NCBI RefSeq assembly: GCF_016901575.1
Contig: NZ_JACJKQ010000021.1
Coordinates: forward strand, 1-34,789
Source: Enorma phocaeensis
GTDB taxonomy: Bacteria; Actinomycetota; Coriobacteriia; Coriobacteriales; Coriobacteriaceae
Direction: 5' to 3'
Length of the DNA stretch: 34,789 bases
The stretch's first letter is position 1; the number at the start of each line of letters is the position of its first letter. Of the stretch, positions 8,237-15,847 are shown piece after piece. Made by a program: the position numbers and the translations under genes. The notes beneath the pieces are model-generated. The model worked only from the letters and a program-made list of their open reading frames with translations. It was not told the origin of the DNA and did not search any database.

Positions 8237-9667
8237 CTACTTGTCGCGGAACGTCAGCAGATCGCTATAGTCCTCGTTACGCGGACGCCGGAGGTCGGGA
8301 TCGCGGAAGAAGTCCTGCGAGAGCCGCCTGATCACCGGCGCGAGGGCGATGAGCGCGATCAGGTTGGGGATCGCCATGAGGCCGTTGAAGCAGTCGGCGA
8401 ACTCCCACACGGCATCGAGGTTCGCCACGCAGCCCGCGAACACCATCGCAACGTAAGCCACCTGGTAGACGCGGATCGCCACACGGCCGCCCCGACGTGC
8501 ACGGAACAGGTACTCGACGCACTTCTCGCCGTAGTAGTACCACGCGATGAGTGTCGCGAAGGCGAAGAGTATGAGGCCGACCGTCACGACGTACTGGCCG
8601 CCGGGAATGCTCTGTCCAAAGGCCGCCGAGCTCATGGCGCCCTCGGACATCATGGGGTCGGCGCACCAGAGTCCCGAGGTGAGAATCACCAGGCCGGTGA
8701 TGGTGCACATGACGATGCTGTCGAAGAACACCTCGAACGTGCCCCACAGCCCCTGGCGGGCGGGATGGTCGGTGTCGGCGGAGGCATGGGCGATGGGCGC
8801 GGAGCCCATGCCCGCCTCGTGCGTGAACACGCCGCGCGACATGCCGACGCGACAGGCATACATGACCGTGGCGCCCACGAATCCGCCCGTCGCCGCCGTG
8901 CCGGTGAAGGCGTCGCGGAAGATCATGCCGATGGCGGCAGGAATCTCGGCCGCATTGATGACGAGCACCACGAAGGCGGCGATGAGATAGAACACGGCGG
9001 CGAAGGGCACCAGCACCTCGGTGATCTGCGAGATGCGCTTGATGCCGCCGATGAGGACGAGCCCGGCGAGCACCGCCACGACCGCGCCGATGGCGGGCAG
9101 CGGGACGCCGAACGTCGCGTTCACGCTGGTGGCAAGCGAGTTGGCCTGCACGCTCGCCCCGATGCCGAACGAGGCCAGGAAGCCGAAGATGGCAAAGAGC
9201 ACCGCGAGCCAGCCGGTCCCCAAGCCGCGGGAGATGTAGTACATGGGGCCGCCGACGATCTCGCCGCGCTCGTTGCGGGTGCGGTAGGCCACCGACAACG
9301 TGACCTCGCAGTACTTGATGACCATGCCCGCGAGCGCACTCAGCCACAGCCAGAAGATCGCCCCCGGGCCGCCCGTCGCCACGGCGAGCGCCACGCCCAC
9401 GATGTTTCCCGTGCCGAGCGTCGCCGCGAGCGCGGTGCATACCGCCTGGAACGGCGAGATGGCGCCATGCTCCAACTCGGACTTGTTCGGACGATGGAAA
9501 AGCGTCTTGGTGGTGTAACGCATCACGACGTTGAAGCGTGCAAAGACGACGCCCTTCGTGACAACGAGCAAAAACAAGCCCGTTCCGATCATCAGGACGA
9601 CCATGGGGATGCCCCACAGCACATTGTTATTCAGCGCAGCCAGCACAGACATGATGGATTCGAACAT
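8237..9667 (-). CDS. Alanine/glycine:cation symporter (AGCS family)
   Basis: A 476-residue membrane protein of normal AGCS length with about ten or eleven hydrophobic segments. Diagnostic stretches include AVCTALAATLGTGNIVGVA near residues 74-92, GGPGAIFWLWLSALAGM, GGPMYYISRGLG, and MSRGVFTHEAGMGSAPIAHA. The family takes up alanine or glycine together with Na+ or H+. The C-terminal tail (RDPDLRRPRNEDY) is cytoplasmic. ATG at 9667 follows GGGGGATGATCC. It stands alone with about 200-bp gaps on each side. Substrate preference between alanine, glycine and D-amino acids cannot be read from sequence. Confidence 0.93.
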   Translation of the reverse strand: MFESIMSVLAALNNNVLWGIPMVVLMIGTGLFLLVVTKGVVFARFNVVMRYTTKTLFHRPNKSELEHGAISPFQAVCTALAATLGTGNIVGVALAVATGGPGAIFWLWLSALAGMVIKYCEVTLSVAYRTRNERGEIVGGPMYYISRGLGTGWLAVLFAIFGFLASFGIGASVQANSLATSVNATFGVPLPAIGAVVAVLAGLVLIGGIKRISQITEVLVPFAAVFYLIAAFVVLVINAAEIPAAIGMIFRDAFTGTAATGGFVGATVMYACRVGMSRGVFTHEAGMGSAPIAHASADTDHPARQGLWGTFEVFFDSIVMCTITGLVILTSGLWCADPMMSEGAMSSAAFGQSIPGGQYVVTVGLILFAFATLIAWYYYGEKCVEYLFRARRGGRVAIRVYQVAYVAMVFAGCVANLDAVWEFADCFNGLMAIPNLIALIALAPVIRRLSQDFFRDPDLRRPRNEDYSDLLTFRDK

Positions 9668-9805
9668 GGATCATCCCCCGACAGACCTCTCGACAACGGC
9701 GCGCGGACCACGCAACCTGAGGACTCAATGTACACGCTCCGTGTTTCGGGGATGTGAACGCGAGCCAGTCGCGCCATCGTGCCCGCAGACGAACATGGAG
9801 AAGCC

Positions 9806-9823
9806 GAGGGGCAAACGCCCCCT
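9806..9823. terminator. Short GC hairpin between the ABC operon and the AGCS gene
   Basis: GGGGC (9808-9812), loop AAAC, GCCCC (9817-9821) forms a 5-bp hairpin 45 bp after the end of the ABC permease gene. No T-tract follows on either strand, so it is only a weak terminator candidate. Confidence 0.25.
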
Positions 9824-9867
9824 GCCTGGGATGGCACGTCTCGCCCTTGGAGGCTTTGAACCTGCCC

Positions 9868-10665
9868 TCACACGCTCAAGTCGCGCCGCTCAAAGGCGAT
9901 GGTCCCCAGCGCAAAGAGCACGGCGCCCGAAACGCCAAGCGCAGCCGCGCCGGCCAAGGCGCCCATGCTCCCAGACGCAATCCCAAGCGGATCGAACAGC
10001 GCAAGCGGCGTGACGTCGCCGATCCAAGAGAGCTCGTCCCCCACCCCCGAGAGCATCTGCGCGAGGACGAAGAGGGTGCACAGAGCGACGCCCGCCCACC
10101 GCGCCGCCGAGACGTTCGGCAGCGCACAAGCGCCTGCCCAGCACATGCCGGAAAGAAACAGCCAGAGACAAAAGGTCGCCGCATTGACGGCAACGAGATC
10201 GGAGGCGTCGAGCTCGCCGGGAAACAAGGCCTGGGCGCAAGCCAGCTCGAACGCGGTGAGCACCGCCACGAGAAGGACGAGACAGAAGACGAGGACGCTC
10301 GCCTGCGAGAGCATGAGCCTCGTGCGGCCCACGGGCTGCGCGAGCAGATAGGAGATGCTGCCGCGCTCGATGTGGCGGGCCACGAGCCGGCTGGAGAGCA
10401 CAGCCACGAGAACGAGGGGGAGCGCCACGAGCAGAAAGCCGTACAGATAGTTGACCATGAATTCCAGAAGCGTCGTCCCCTGGTCGGCCATGCCGAAGGC
10501 GGCAAAGAGCTCGGGCATGGCGTCGCGCATGAGGGCGAGCGACTCGCCGAGCGCGGGATCGTACATGCCGACGATGACGCCGGCATAAAGGATTGCCACC
10601 GCAGCGATGATGAAGGTCGGAAACAGGCAGGACCGAAGCTCGTGCCTGAAGAGAGGAAGAATCAT
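9868..10665 (-). CDS. ABC-2 type transporter permease
   Basis: A 265-residue integral membrane protein with about six hydrophobic segments, starting MILPLFRHELRS as is typical of ABC-2/NosY-like permeases. It contains HIERGSISYLLAQPVGRTR, the cytoplasmic coupling loop of this family. ATG at 10665 follows GGGGGTCACG and sits 9 bp after the stop of the ATPase gene, so the two are co-transcribed. With that ATPase it should form a dimeric exporter. The substrate is unknown; such TetR-linked exporters often expel drugs, peptides or lipids. Confidence 0.88.
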   Translation of the reverse strand: MILPLFRHELRSCLFPTFIIAAVAILYAGVIVGMYDPALGESLALMRDAMPELFAAFGMADQGTTLLEFMVNYLYGFLLVALPLVLVAVLSSRLVARHIERGSISYLLAQPVGRTRLMLSQASVLVFCLVLLVAVLTAFELACAQALFPGELDASDLVAVNAATFCLWLFLSGMCWAGACALPNVSAARWAGVALCTLFVLAQMLSGVGDELSWIGDVTPLALFDPLGIASGSMGALAGAAALGVSGAVLFALGTIAFERRDLSV

Positions 10666-10674
10666 CGTGACCCC

Positions 10675-11595
10675 CTACTTTCGTCCTGAGGGCTCGTCGC
10701 CCTCGTACAGGTGAAGGAACAGCTCCTCGAGCGTCTGCGCGCGGGACGTGACCTCGGCCACGTCGTAGGAGGAAAGCTCGCGGATGAGCGCGTTCACATC
10801 GCGCACGCCTCGGAGCTCGACGACGCGGGCGCCTCCTTTCGCGGGCTCATTTCCATGGGCAAGCTCCCAGCGCGAGCGCTCCCGCACGTTCGCAAACTCG
10901 ACCGTGTAGCCACGTCCGCGCATCGAACGGACCTCGTCCATGGTGCAGGTCATGACGACCCGCCCCGCGCGGATGAACGCCACGCGGTCGCATGCCCGCC
11001 CGATCTCTTCGAAGATGTGCGAGGAGAGCAGGACGGCTGCGCCTCGCGCCCTCTCCTCGGCTACCAAGTCGAGAAAGCGCTCCTGCATAAGCGGGTCGAG
11101 ACCGCTCGTGGGCTCGTCGAGGAGAAGCACGTCCGGGCGTGCCATGAACGCCGTGACGATCGCGACCTTCTGCCTGTTTCCTTTGGACATTCCACCGATA
11201 CGCGCATCAAGATCCAGCTCGAAGACATCGGCGAGCTCTCGCATCCTGGAGCGATCACGCAAGCCGCGCATCCCCGCCATGAGATTGAGAAACGATCGTG
11301 CGGTCATCTCCCGCATGCAGGAGCTTTCTCCGGGGAGATAGCCCAGATGGACTTGCACCAGGGGGCGATCACGGAAGCAGTCATGTCCGAGGACCTCGAC
11401 CGTCCCGCCTTGCGCCCTGATGAACCCCATGAAGTGGCGCATCGTGACTGTCTTCCCCGCTCCGTTGGGCCCGAGAAAACCGAGCACCTCGCCAGATGAA
11501 ACCTCGAGGCTGACATCGAAGACGCCGCGACCCCGTCCATAGTCCTTCGTGAGCCCGCGCACGCAGATCGCAGGCGCTGAAGCGTTCGCCATCAC
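10675..11595 (-). CDS. ABC transporter ATP-binding protein
   Basis: A 306-residue nucleotide-binding subunit. Walker A is GPNGAGKT (residues 42-49), the degenerate signature is GGMSKGNRQKV, and Walker B is VLLLDEPTSGLDP, followed by the switch histidine in LLSSHIFEEI. A C-terminal ~90-residue extension is usual for the CcmA/NatA-type exporter ATPases. The start is GTG at 11595 (AGGAGG 7 bp before) or ATG at 11592 (10 bp); both overlap the TetR stop codon, indicating translational coupling. It energises the permease encoded directly downstream. Confidence 0.93.
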   Translation of the reverse strand: MMANASAPAICVRGLTKDYGRGRGVFDVSLEVSSGEVLGFLGPNGAGKTVTMRHFMGFIRAQGGTVEVLGHDCFRDRPLVQVHLGYLPGESSCMREMTARSFLNLMAGMRGLRDRSRMRELADVFELDLDARIGGMSKGNRQKVAIVTAFMARPDVLLLDEPTSGLDPLMQERFLDLVAEERARGAAVLLSSHIFEEIGRACDRVAFIRAGRVVMTCTMDEVRSMRGRGYTVEFANVRERSRWELAHGNEPAKGGARVVELRGVRDVNALIRELSSYDVAEVTSRAQTLEELFLHLYEGDEPSGRK

Positions 11596-12221
11596 AGGTA
11601 TTCCTCCTTGTACGTAGCCCTCTTAAGCCAATCGAGCCAGACGAGAAACTCCGAAAGCATCGCTTCCATGTCGAACTCTCCTCCCCCACGAAGCCGCTCG
11701 TGCAGATAGCCGTCACCGCACCACACGAGCATGCGTACCACACGCATGGGATCGACGTCGTCTCGAAAGCGCTCCCAGCGCACATGGCCCAGATACGTCC
11801 GCACCATGGCGGGCACGGCATCCGTCATGAAGGCGTCGAGCGGCCCGGAAACGTCCCTGTGGCCAAGATAGAACGCCCGGACGAAAAAGCTCATGACGCG
11901 CGGGCTCAGCCCCGCGAAGGACGCCTTGCGGGTCGCAGCGTAGCGCATGACCTCGAAGAAGTCGTCAATCTGATACCAGCGCTCGTCGACCACCGCCTCC
12001 GCCACGCGCCTGGTGACCGCCGTGAGAACGTAGAGGTAGAGGTCCTTCTTATTTCTGAAGTAGAAGAAGAGCTGGCTTTTCGACACGCCGGCGCGCCTGG
12101 CTATATCCGCCGTGGATGCGCGGGCGTAGTCCTCGTCGCCGAACACCTCGGAAGCAGCGTCCACAATCGCGCGCCTGCGGTCTTCGGGGAGGCTCTCGAA
12201 GCGCTCGAACCTTTCTGACAT
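11592..12221 (-). CDS. TetR/AcrR-family regulator of the ABC exporter operon
   Basis: A 209-residue regulator. The N-terminal helix-turn-helix is clear: RRAIVDAASEVFGDEDYARA, then STADIARRAGVSKSQLFFYF, then RNKKDLYLYVL. The C-terminal ligand domain carries no recognisable motif. I chose ATG at 12221 (MSERFERFESLPEDRR) because the upstream 48 codons of the open frame are not family-like and GAGG precedes this ATG. Its stop overlaps the ABC ATPase start, so it is the first gene of a three-gene operon and probably controls it. The 184-bp upstream gap presumably holds its promoter; no clear operator was seen. Confidence 0.9.
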   Translation of the reverse strand: MSERFERFESLPEDRRRAIVDAASEVFGDEDYARASTADIARRAGVSKSQLFFYFRNKKDLYLYVLTAVTRRVAEAVVDERWYQIDDFFEVMRYAATRKASFAGLSPRVMSFFVRAFYLGHRDVSGPLDAFMTDAVPAMVRTYLGHVRWERFRDDVDPMRVVRMLVWCGDGYLHERLRGGGEFDMEAMLSEFLVWLDWLKRATYKEEYL

Positions 12222-12404
12222 GGGGCCTCGCTTTCCCTCGCCTTTCGAGAACAAGGCTACCCCGTTGACCGAAATATGGAAGGGGCTTTGAGCTGGCAAA
12301 ACAACTCTAGGAGCACGTTTCGAAATGGGGGGCTGCGCGCAAAAGCCAGTATACGGAAAGCCCAAAGCACGACCGCTACTACGTTGGGGGCGTGCGCCAC
12401 GCCG

Positions 12405-13031
12405 TTACGCATCGAGCCAGACCGCGTCCACGGGCTTATCCCGGTCGTACACGCACTCGTCCTTCTCGCCAATCTCGCGCAGCACGCGACAGGGATTGCC
12501 CACCGCGACCACCCCCGCAGGCACGTCGCGCGTGACCACGCTGCCCGCGCCAACCACGGACCCCTCGCCCACCGTCACGCCCGGAAGCACCACGCAGCAC
12601 GCGCCGAGCCAAGCACCGGCGCAGATACGAACGGACTTGTTGTATTGAAGGCCCCTCGCACGCAGGCGGGGCGAGATGGGGTGCGTTCCCGTGCAGATGG
12701 TCACGTTGGGGCCGATCATGACGTTGTCCTCAATGAAGATATCAGCATCGTCCACCAGCGTGAGGCCCATGTTAGCGTAGACGTTGCTACCCAGGTGCAG
12801 GTTCGCCCCGCCCCAATTGGCGTGGAAGGGCGGCTCGATCATGCAGTTCTCGCCCACCTCGGCGAGCAGCTGGGTGAGAAGCGCGTCACGCTCCGCGGAG
12901 CTGCTGAAGGGCAGGGCGTTGTAGGCGTCCAGCACATCGCGGCGACGCTCCTGCTCGGCAAAGAGCTCCGGGCTGTTGCAGGCGTAGAGCCGCCTGTCCG
13001 CCATGCGCCGCCGGACCTCATCGAGACTCAT
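12405..13031 (-). CDS. Sugar O-acetyltransferase (maltose/galactoside acetyltransferase family)
   Basis: A 208-residue left-handed beta-helix acetyltransferase. The N-terminal Mac domain (MADRRLYACNSPELFAEQERR) is followed by hexapeptide repeats: NVYANMGLTLVDDADIFIED, NVMIGPNVTICTGTHPI, with the catalytic histidine in GTHP, then GAWLGACCVVLPGVTVGEGS, VVGAGSVVTRDVPAGVVAVG and NPCRVLREI. It transfers acetyl from acetyl-CoA to a sugar hydroxyl. The C-terminal 20 residues extend beyond the usual end. ATG at 13031 follows AGGTGG; this leader overlaps the broken edge of the HTH fragment on the other strand. Confidence 0.93.
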   Translation of the reverse strand: MSLDEVRRRMADRRLYACNSPELFAEQERRRDVLDAYNALPFSSSAERDALLTQLLAEVGENCMIEPPFHANWGGANLHLGSNVYANMGLTLVDDADIFIEDNVMIGPNVTICTGTHPISPRLRARGLQYNKSVRICAGAWLGACCVVLPGVTVGEGSVVGAGSVVTRDVPAGVVAVGNPCRVLREIGEKDECVYDRDKPVDAVWLDA

Positions 13032-13060
13032 CGGACCACCTGCTCCCGCTCAGCAATCAA

Positions 13061-13339
13061 ATCGGGCAGTCCTACCCCGACTTCCAGCGGCTCGTCCTGC
13101 TGTCCGACTACTACGAGATGAGCCTCGACGAGCTCGTGAGGGGCGTCGACGTGGGCGACGTGCGCGCCCTCAACGAGTCCGAGAAGCAGATCTCCTCGAT
13201 CTACTCCGACGTCGAGCGGGGCAAGAAGGCGGCGCTCAGGGCCTGGCGGGCATTTCTGGTCGTCGGGAGTGTCATCCTGGTACTTTTTGCCCTGGTGGTG
13301 GCCTACGGGGTTCTCAGCGGGGGCCTCTTCGTGAGGTAG
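13061..13339 (+). pseudogene. 5'-truncated HTH-membrane regulator fragment
   Basis: From 13061 the plus strand encodes IGQSYPDFQRLVLLSDYYEM then SLDELVRGVDVGDVR, which is the end of an XRE-type helix-turn-helix domain (family form: W-E-x-G-x-S-Y-P-D, then SLDEL-[LV]-RGD). A linker and one membrane helix (AFLVVGSVILVLFALVVAYG) follow, then a stop. The first ~35 residues of the DNA-binding domain are missing, replaced by the leader of the divergent acetyltransferase gene. An internal ATG at 13118 could give a 73-residue membrane peptide without DNA binding. I read it as a deletion scar. It resembles the start of the intact regulator at 18386-19213. Confidence 0.7.
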
Positions 13340-13488
13340 GGCAACGTCGCTCCGCCAGTTCACAAGCGAGACCAAGACGAGGTTCGTAGAGGTTGTCACA
13401 GAGACAGCCACCGGGTCTGTGCGCACCAATGACCGGACGCCGAGAGCATAGCCTCGGCCGAGCTTCCTTTACTTTCGTTTAGCTGGGC

Positions 13489-13568
13489 TCAGCCGATTAT
13501 CGGTGAGCCCATGCTATCTTCCTCTTACCATACAGTTATAGGCTATATTCAGCCGATTATTGTATACT
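13489..13568 (+). promoter_or_regulatory. Repeat-containing promoter of the AbiE operon
   Basis: TCAGCCGATTAT occurs twice in direct orientation (13489-13500 and 13549-13560), exactly 60 bp apart. The second copy abuts a TATACT -10-like hexamer (13563-13568), 22 bp before the AbiEi start. AbiEi proteins of known systems repress their own operon by binding repeats at the promoter, so these are good operator candidates. The -35 box is not clear. Confidence 0.5.
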
Positions 13569-13589
13569 CATTACAAGAGAGGAGACAGC

Positions 13590-14123
13590 ATGAAGCTCAT
13601 GGAAGCTCAACGTCGCTTTGCCCAACTTGAGCACGTCAAGAATGCGTATCGCTCTCGCGACATCGGACTTCTGCTCGAAGAACGGGGAGAGAAGCTCAGG
13701 AGCACCATCAGGCGTCTGACGGACGTCCGCATCATCGAGCGCGTGGCACGTGACCTGTATTGGCACCGCACCACCGCATCGACTCGATACCGGCCTGTCG
13801 AAGAAATTGCAGCGCTGCTTCGCATTGGCAGCACCTGCTATGTGGGGATGGAAAGCGCCGCATCACACTGGGGAATCATCTCGCAAATTCCCGTAGACCG
13901 ACTCACGGTTGTGACGTCTGGACGGGAGGGCCTCTTCCCCACCCCGTTCGGCACCATCGAGTTCATCCACACTGCCGCCGATGCGCTTGAAATCATGACG
14001 AACACGGTCGACGTCCCCGATAGCCCCCTGCGCCTGGCCACAAAGCGCTACACCGTCACCGGTCTCAAACGCGCTCGGCGCTCTCTTGACCTTATTGACG
14101 AAAAGGAGCTGGCGGATGAATAG
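13590..14123 (+). CDS. AbiEi-family antitoxin (type IV toxin-antitoxin regulator)
   Basis: A 177-residue protein with an N-terminal winged-helix region (MKLMEAQRRFAQLEHVKNAY, then LLEERGEKLRSTIRRLTDVR) and the AbiEi-type body: YVGMESAASHWGIISQIPVD then VTSGREGLF then TPFGTIEFIH. AbiEi represses the operon and counteracts AbiEii. ATG at 13590 was preferred over an upstream start because GAGAGGAG lies 6 bp before it. It overlaps the toxin gene by 8 bp. It is shorter than the best-studied streptococcal AbiEi (about 190-280 aa across the family). The pairing makes the assignment firm. Confidence 0.85.
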   Translation: MKLMEAQRRFAQLEHVKNAYRSRDIGLLLEERGEKLRSTIRRLTDVRIIERVARDLYWHRTTASTRYRPVEEIAALLRIGSTCYVGMESAASHWGIISQIPVDRLTVVTSGREGLFPTPFGTIEFIHTAADALEIMTNTVDVPDSPLRLATKRYTVTGLKRARRSLDLIDEKELADE

Positions 14124-15009
14124 AGATACGTTTCCTGCATTCGCGCGCGAAGTCGCGCGGCGACACCGGCTTGAAGCCATGCTCCCCGTCGTAGAGAAGG
14201 AGCTTCTCCATTACGACATCCTTGCCGCCCTCGACACCTCGGGGTGGCTGGACCGACTCGTGTTCCAAGGTGGCACCTGTCTAAGGCTGTGCTACGGAGG
14301 CGTGAGGTATAGCGAGGACCTTGATTTCACAACCCCAGAAAAGCTGAGCGAAGTTGATCTCGCTGGATTTGCCGATGCACTGTCACGCGCGCTTGACGCG
14401 CAATACCATCTTGGCGTACGCGTCAAGGAGCCGACATCAATCAAGGCGTTCGACGGGGACGGTATGCTGAAACGCTGGCAAATCATCGTGAACACCGCCC
14501 CTGAGCGACCCGATCTCCCCTCTCAGAGAATTAAAATCGAAATCGCGCACATTCCCTCCTACGATGTCGTGCCACGCCTCCTATCCATCAACTATCCCGA
14601 GCTACCCAAATCGTTCGCCAACATGCTCATACGCTGCGAGAGCACCGACGAGATTCTTGCCGACAAGCTCATCTCGTTCGCCAACGCGACACACACGCCT
14701 CGCTATCGCGACCTGTGGGACATTCCTTGGATTATCGGGGCTTGTGGATGGCGCGCCGTTGAGGTCGCAAGCATGGTGAGACGCAAGCATGGAGACTACG
14801 GATGCGTGCCGCAGCTACTGGAGCTTCTGGAGTCTGGGCGCGCGCGATCCATCGAACTGGCGGCATCGGAGGAGTTTGTCCGCCAGATGCAGCGGTTTGT
14901 CCCGCACAACTCTTTCGAAACCACGCTTGGCCGCAAGGGATACGCAGAGGCATTGGCGGCCCGTATCGAGGAGACATATGCCGTCACGATACGCGAGATT
15001 CAATCGTAA
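14116..15009 (+). CDS. AbiEii-family toxin (nucleotidyltransferase)
   Basis: A 297-residue DNA polymerase-beta-like nucleotidyltransferase. FQGGTCLRLCYGGVRYSEDL followed by DF (residues 50-71) is the G-[GS]-T/S ... D-x-D catalytic motif, with Asp68 and Asp70 as metal ligands. IKIEIAHIPSYD and TDEILADKLISFANATHTPR then YRDLWDI are the other conserved AbiEii blocks. Members modify tRNA or nucleotides and cause growth arrest; abortive phage infection is the classic phenotype. ATG at 14116 follows AAAAGGAG and overlaps the AbiEi end. The catalytic residues appear intact, so it is probably active. Confidence 0.9.
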   Translation: MNRDTFPAFAREVARRHRLEAMLPVVEKELLHYDILAALDTSGWLDRLVFQGGTCLRLCYGGVRYSEDLDFTTPEKLSEVDLAGFADALSRALDAQYHLGVRVKEPTSIKAFDGDGMLKRWQIIVNTAPERPDLPSQRIKIEIAHIPSYDVVPRLLSINYPELPKSFANMLIRCESTDEILADKLISFANATHTPRYRDLWDIPWIIGACGWRAVEVASMVRRKHGDYGCVPQLLELLESGRARSIELAASEEFVRQMQRFVPHNSFETTLGRKGYAEALAARIEETYAVTIREIQS

Positions 15010-15319
15010 AGAATAACTATAGGCGACCGGGAGCGGGCAGCCGGCGACGACCCGCCCCCTCACCTTCAAGTGGCCCGCCGCGAGGGAGACGGCGCGGTCG
15101 AGCCTCGACGATGGGCGGGCGGTGGTGAGGTGTGGGCTATTACCTACTCTTATTCGGGCTGGGTGCTAACAACCCCGGCGTTGTCTCCTGAGGATGGGTG
15201 GCGCTTTCCCTCTCTTTCCAATTGCCTTGTCACATTCCATCTTCTTCCGTGTGTAATAGGTGGGAGGGAAAGCAGCTGCGACCCCGAGGTATCCGACGAA
15301 CCATGAGAGGAGGCCGCCT
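15010..15319. other. Intergenic region with a repeat copy, upstream of the sigma factor
   Basis: 310 bp without a convincing gene. It holds one copy (15056-15079) of a 24-bp sequence that recurs at 23594-23617 with 21 of 24 matches. TTGTCA (15227-15232) could be a -35 box for the sigma-factor gene, but the nearest -10-like hexamer (TGTAAT, 15252-15257) is 19 bp away, so promoter assignment is weak. GC composition rises sharply from here rightward. Confidence 0.4.
15056..15079 (+). repeat. 24-bp imperfect direct repeat, left copy
   Basis: Starts CCCCTCACCTTCA and ends TGGCCCGCC; it matches the copy at 23594-23617 at 21 of 24 positions. The two copies flank the GC-rich block 15.1-23.6 kb. It may be a scar of recombination or a relic of the 3' flank of a lost gene. 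Confidence 0.5.
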
Positions 15320-15847
15320 ATGACAGGCTCGAAAAACGCGCCCGACCGCGACCCCGAGCGGCTCGTGCGCGACTACGCCGACCTCGTCCTGCGCGTGTGC
15401 TACACCTACCTGCGCTTGACGGCCGACGCCGAGGACGTCTGCCAGGACACGCTCGTGAAGCTCATCTGCCGCGACGAGCCGTTCCGCGACCCCGGCCACG
15501 AGCGCGCCTGGGTCATACGCGTGGCGGCCAACGCCTGCAGGAACCTGCTGCGCGACCGCGGCGCTCACCCGGCAGTGGGGCTCGACGACGTGCCGGAGCC
15601 GGCGGCGGCGCAGGCGCCCGGCGAGGACGCGCTCCGGAGGCGCGACGACCGCGTGCTCGCCGCCGTCATGGCGCTCCCGCTGCCGCAGCGCGAGGCGGTC
15701 TACCTGCACTACTACGAGGGCTATCCCACGCGCGAGGTCGCGCGGATCGTCGGCGCCACCGACGACGCCGTGCGCCAGCGCCTGAGCCGCGCCCGCGCGA
15801 GCCTCAGAGACGACCTGAAGGGAGACTACGATGACTTCCCCGCTTGA
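15320..15847 (+). CDS. ECF-type RNA polymerase sigma factor
   Basis: A 175-residue sigma-70 family protein. Region 2 reads LVRDYADLVLRVCYTYLRL then TADAEDVCQDTLVKLI, and region 4 reads AVMALPLPQREAVYLHYYEG then YPTREVARIVGATDDAVRQR then LSRARASLRDDL. The middle linker is short, as in ECF factors. ATG at 15320 follows GAGAGGAGG. It overlaps the next gene by 17 bp; that gene encodes a DUF4179 membrane protein, the usual anti-sigma partner. The pair probably forms a stress-sensing switch that also regulates its own operon. The signal is unknown. Confidence 0.92.
   Translation: MTGSKNAPDRDPERLVRDYADLVLRVCYTYLRLTADAEDVCQDTLVKLICRDEPFRDPGHERAWVIRVAANACRNLLRDRGAHPAVGLDDVPEPAAAQAPGEDALRRRDDRVLAAVMALPLPQREAVYLHYYEGYPTREVARIVGATDDAVRQRLSRARASLRDDLKGDYDDFPA

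Noticed and set aside
7973-9757. 594-codon open frame on the plus strand
   Set aside because: Antisense of the AGCS symporter; rich in His, Asp, Arg and Glu without any recognisable domain.
9800-9850. Glycine-riboswitch-like string near the AGCS symporter
   Set aside because: GCCGAGGGGCAA resembles part of the motif, but it is on the strand opposite to the symporter, and the paired conserved parts are missing.
13345-13455. Coding-like tail (RQFTSETKTRFVEVVTETAT ...) after the HTH fragment
   Set aside because: It has no start, no recognised family and is in a different frame from the fragment; too weak to call.
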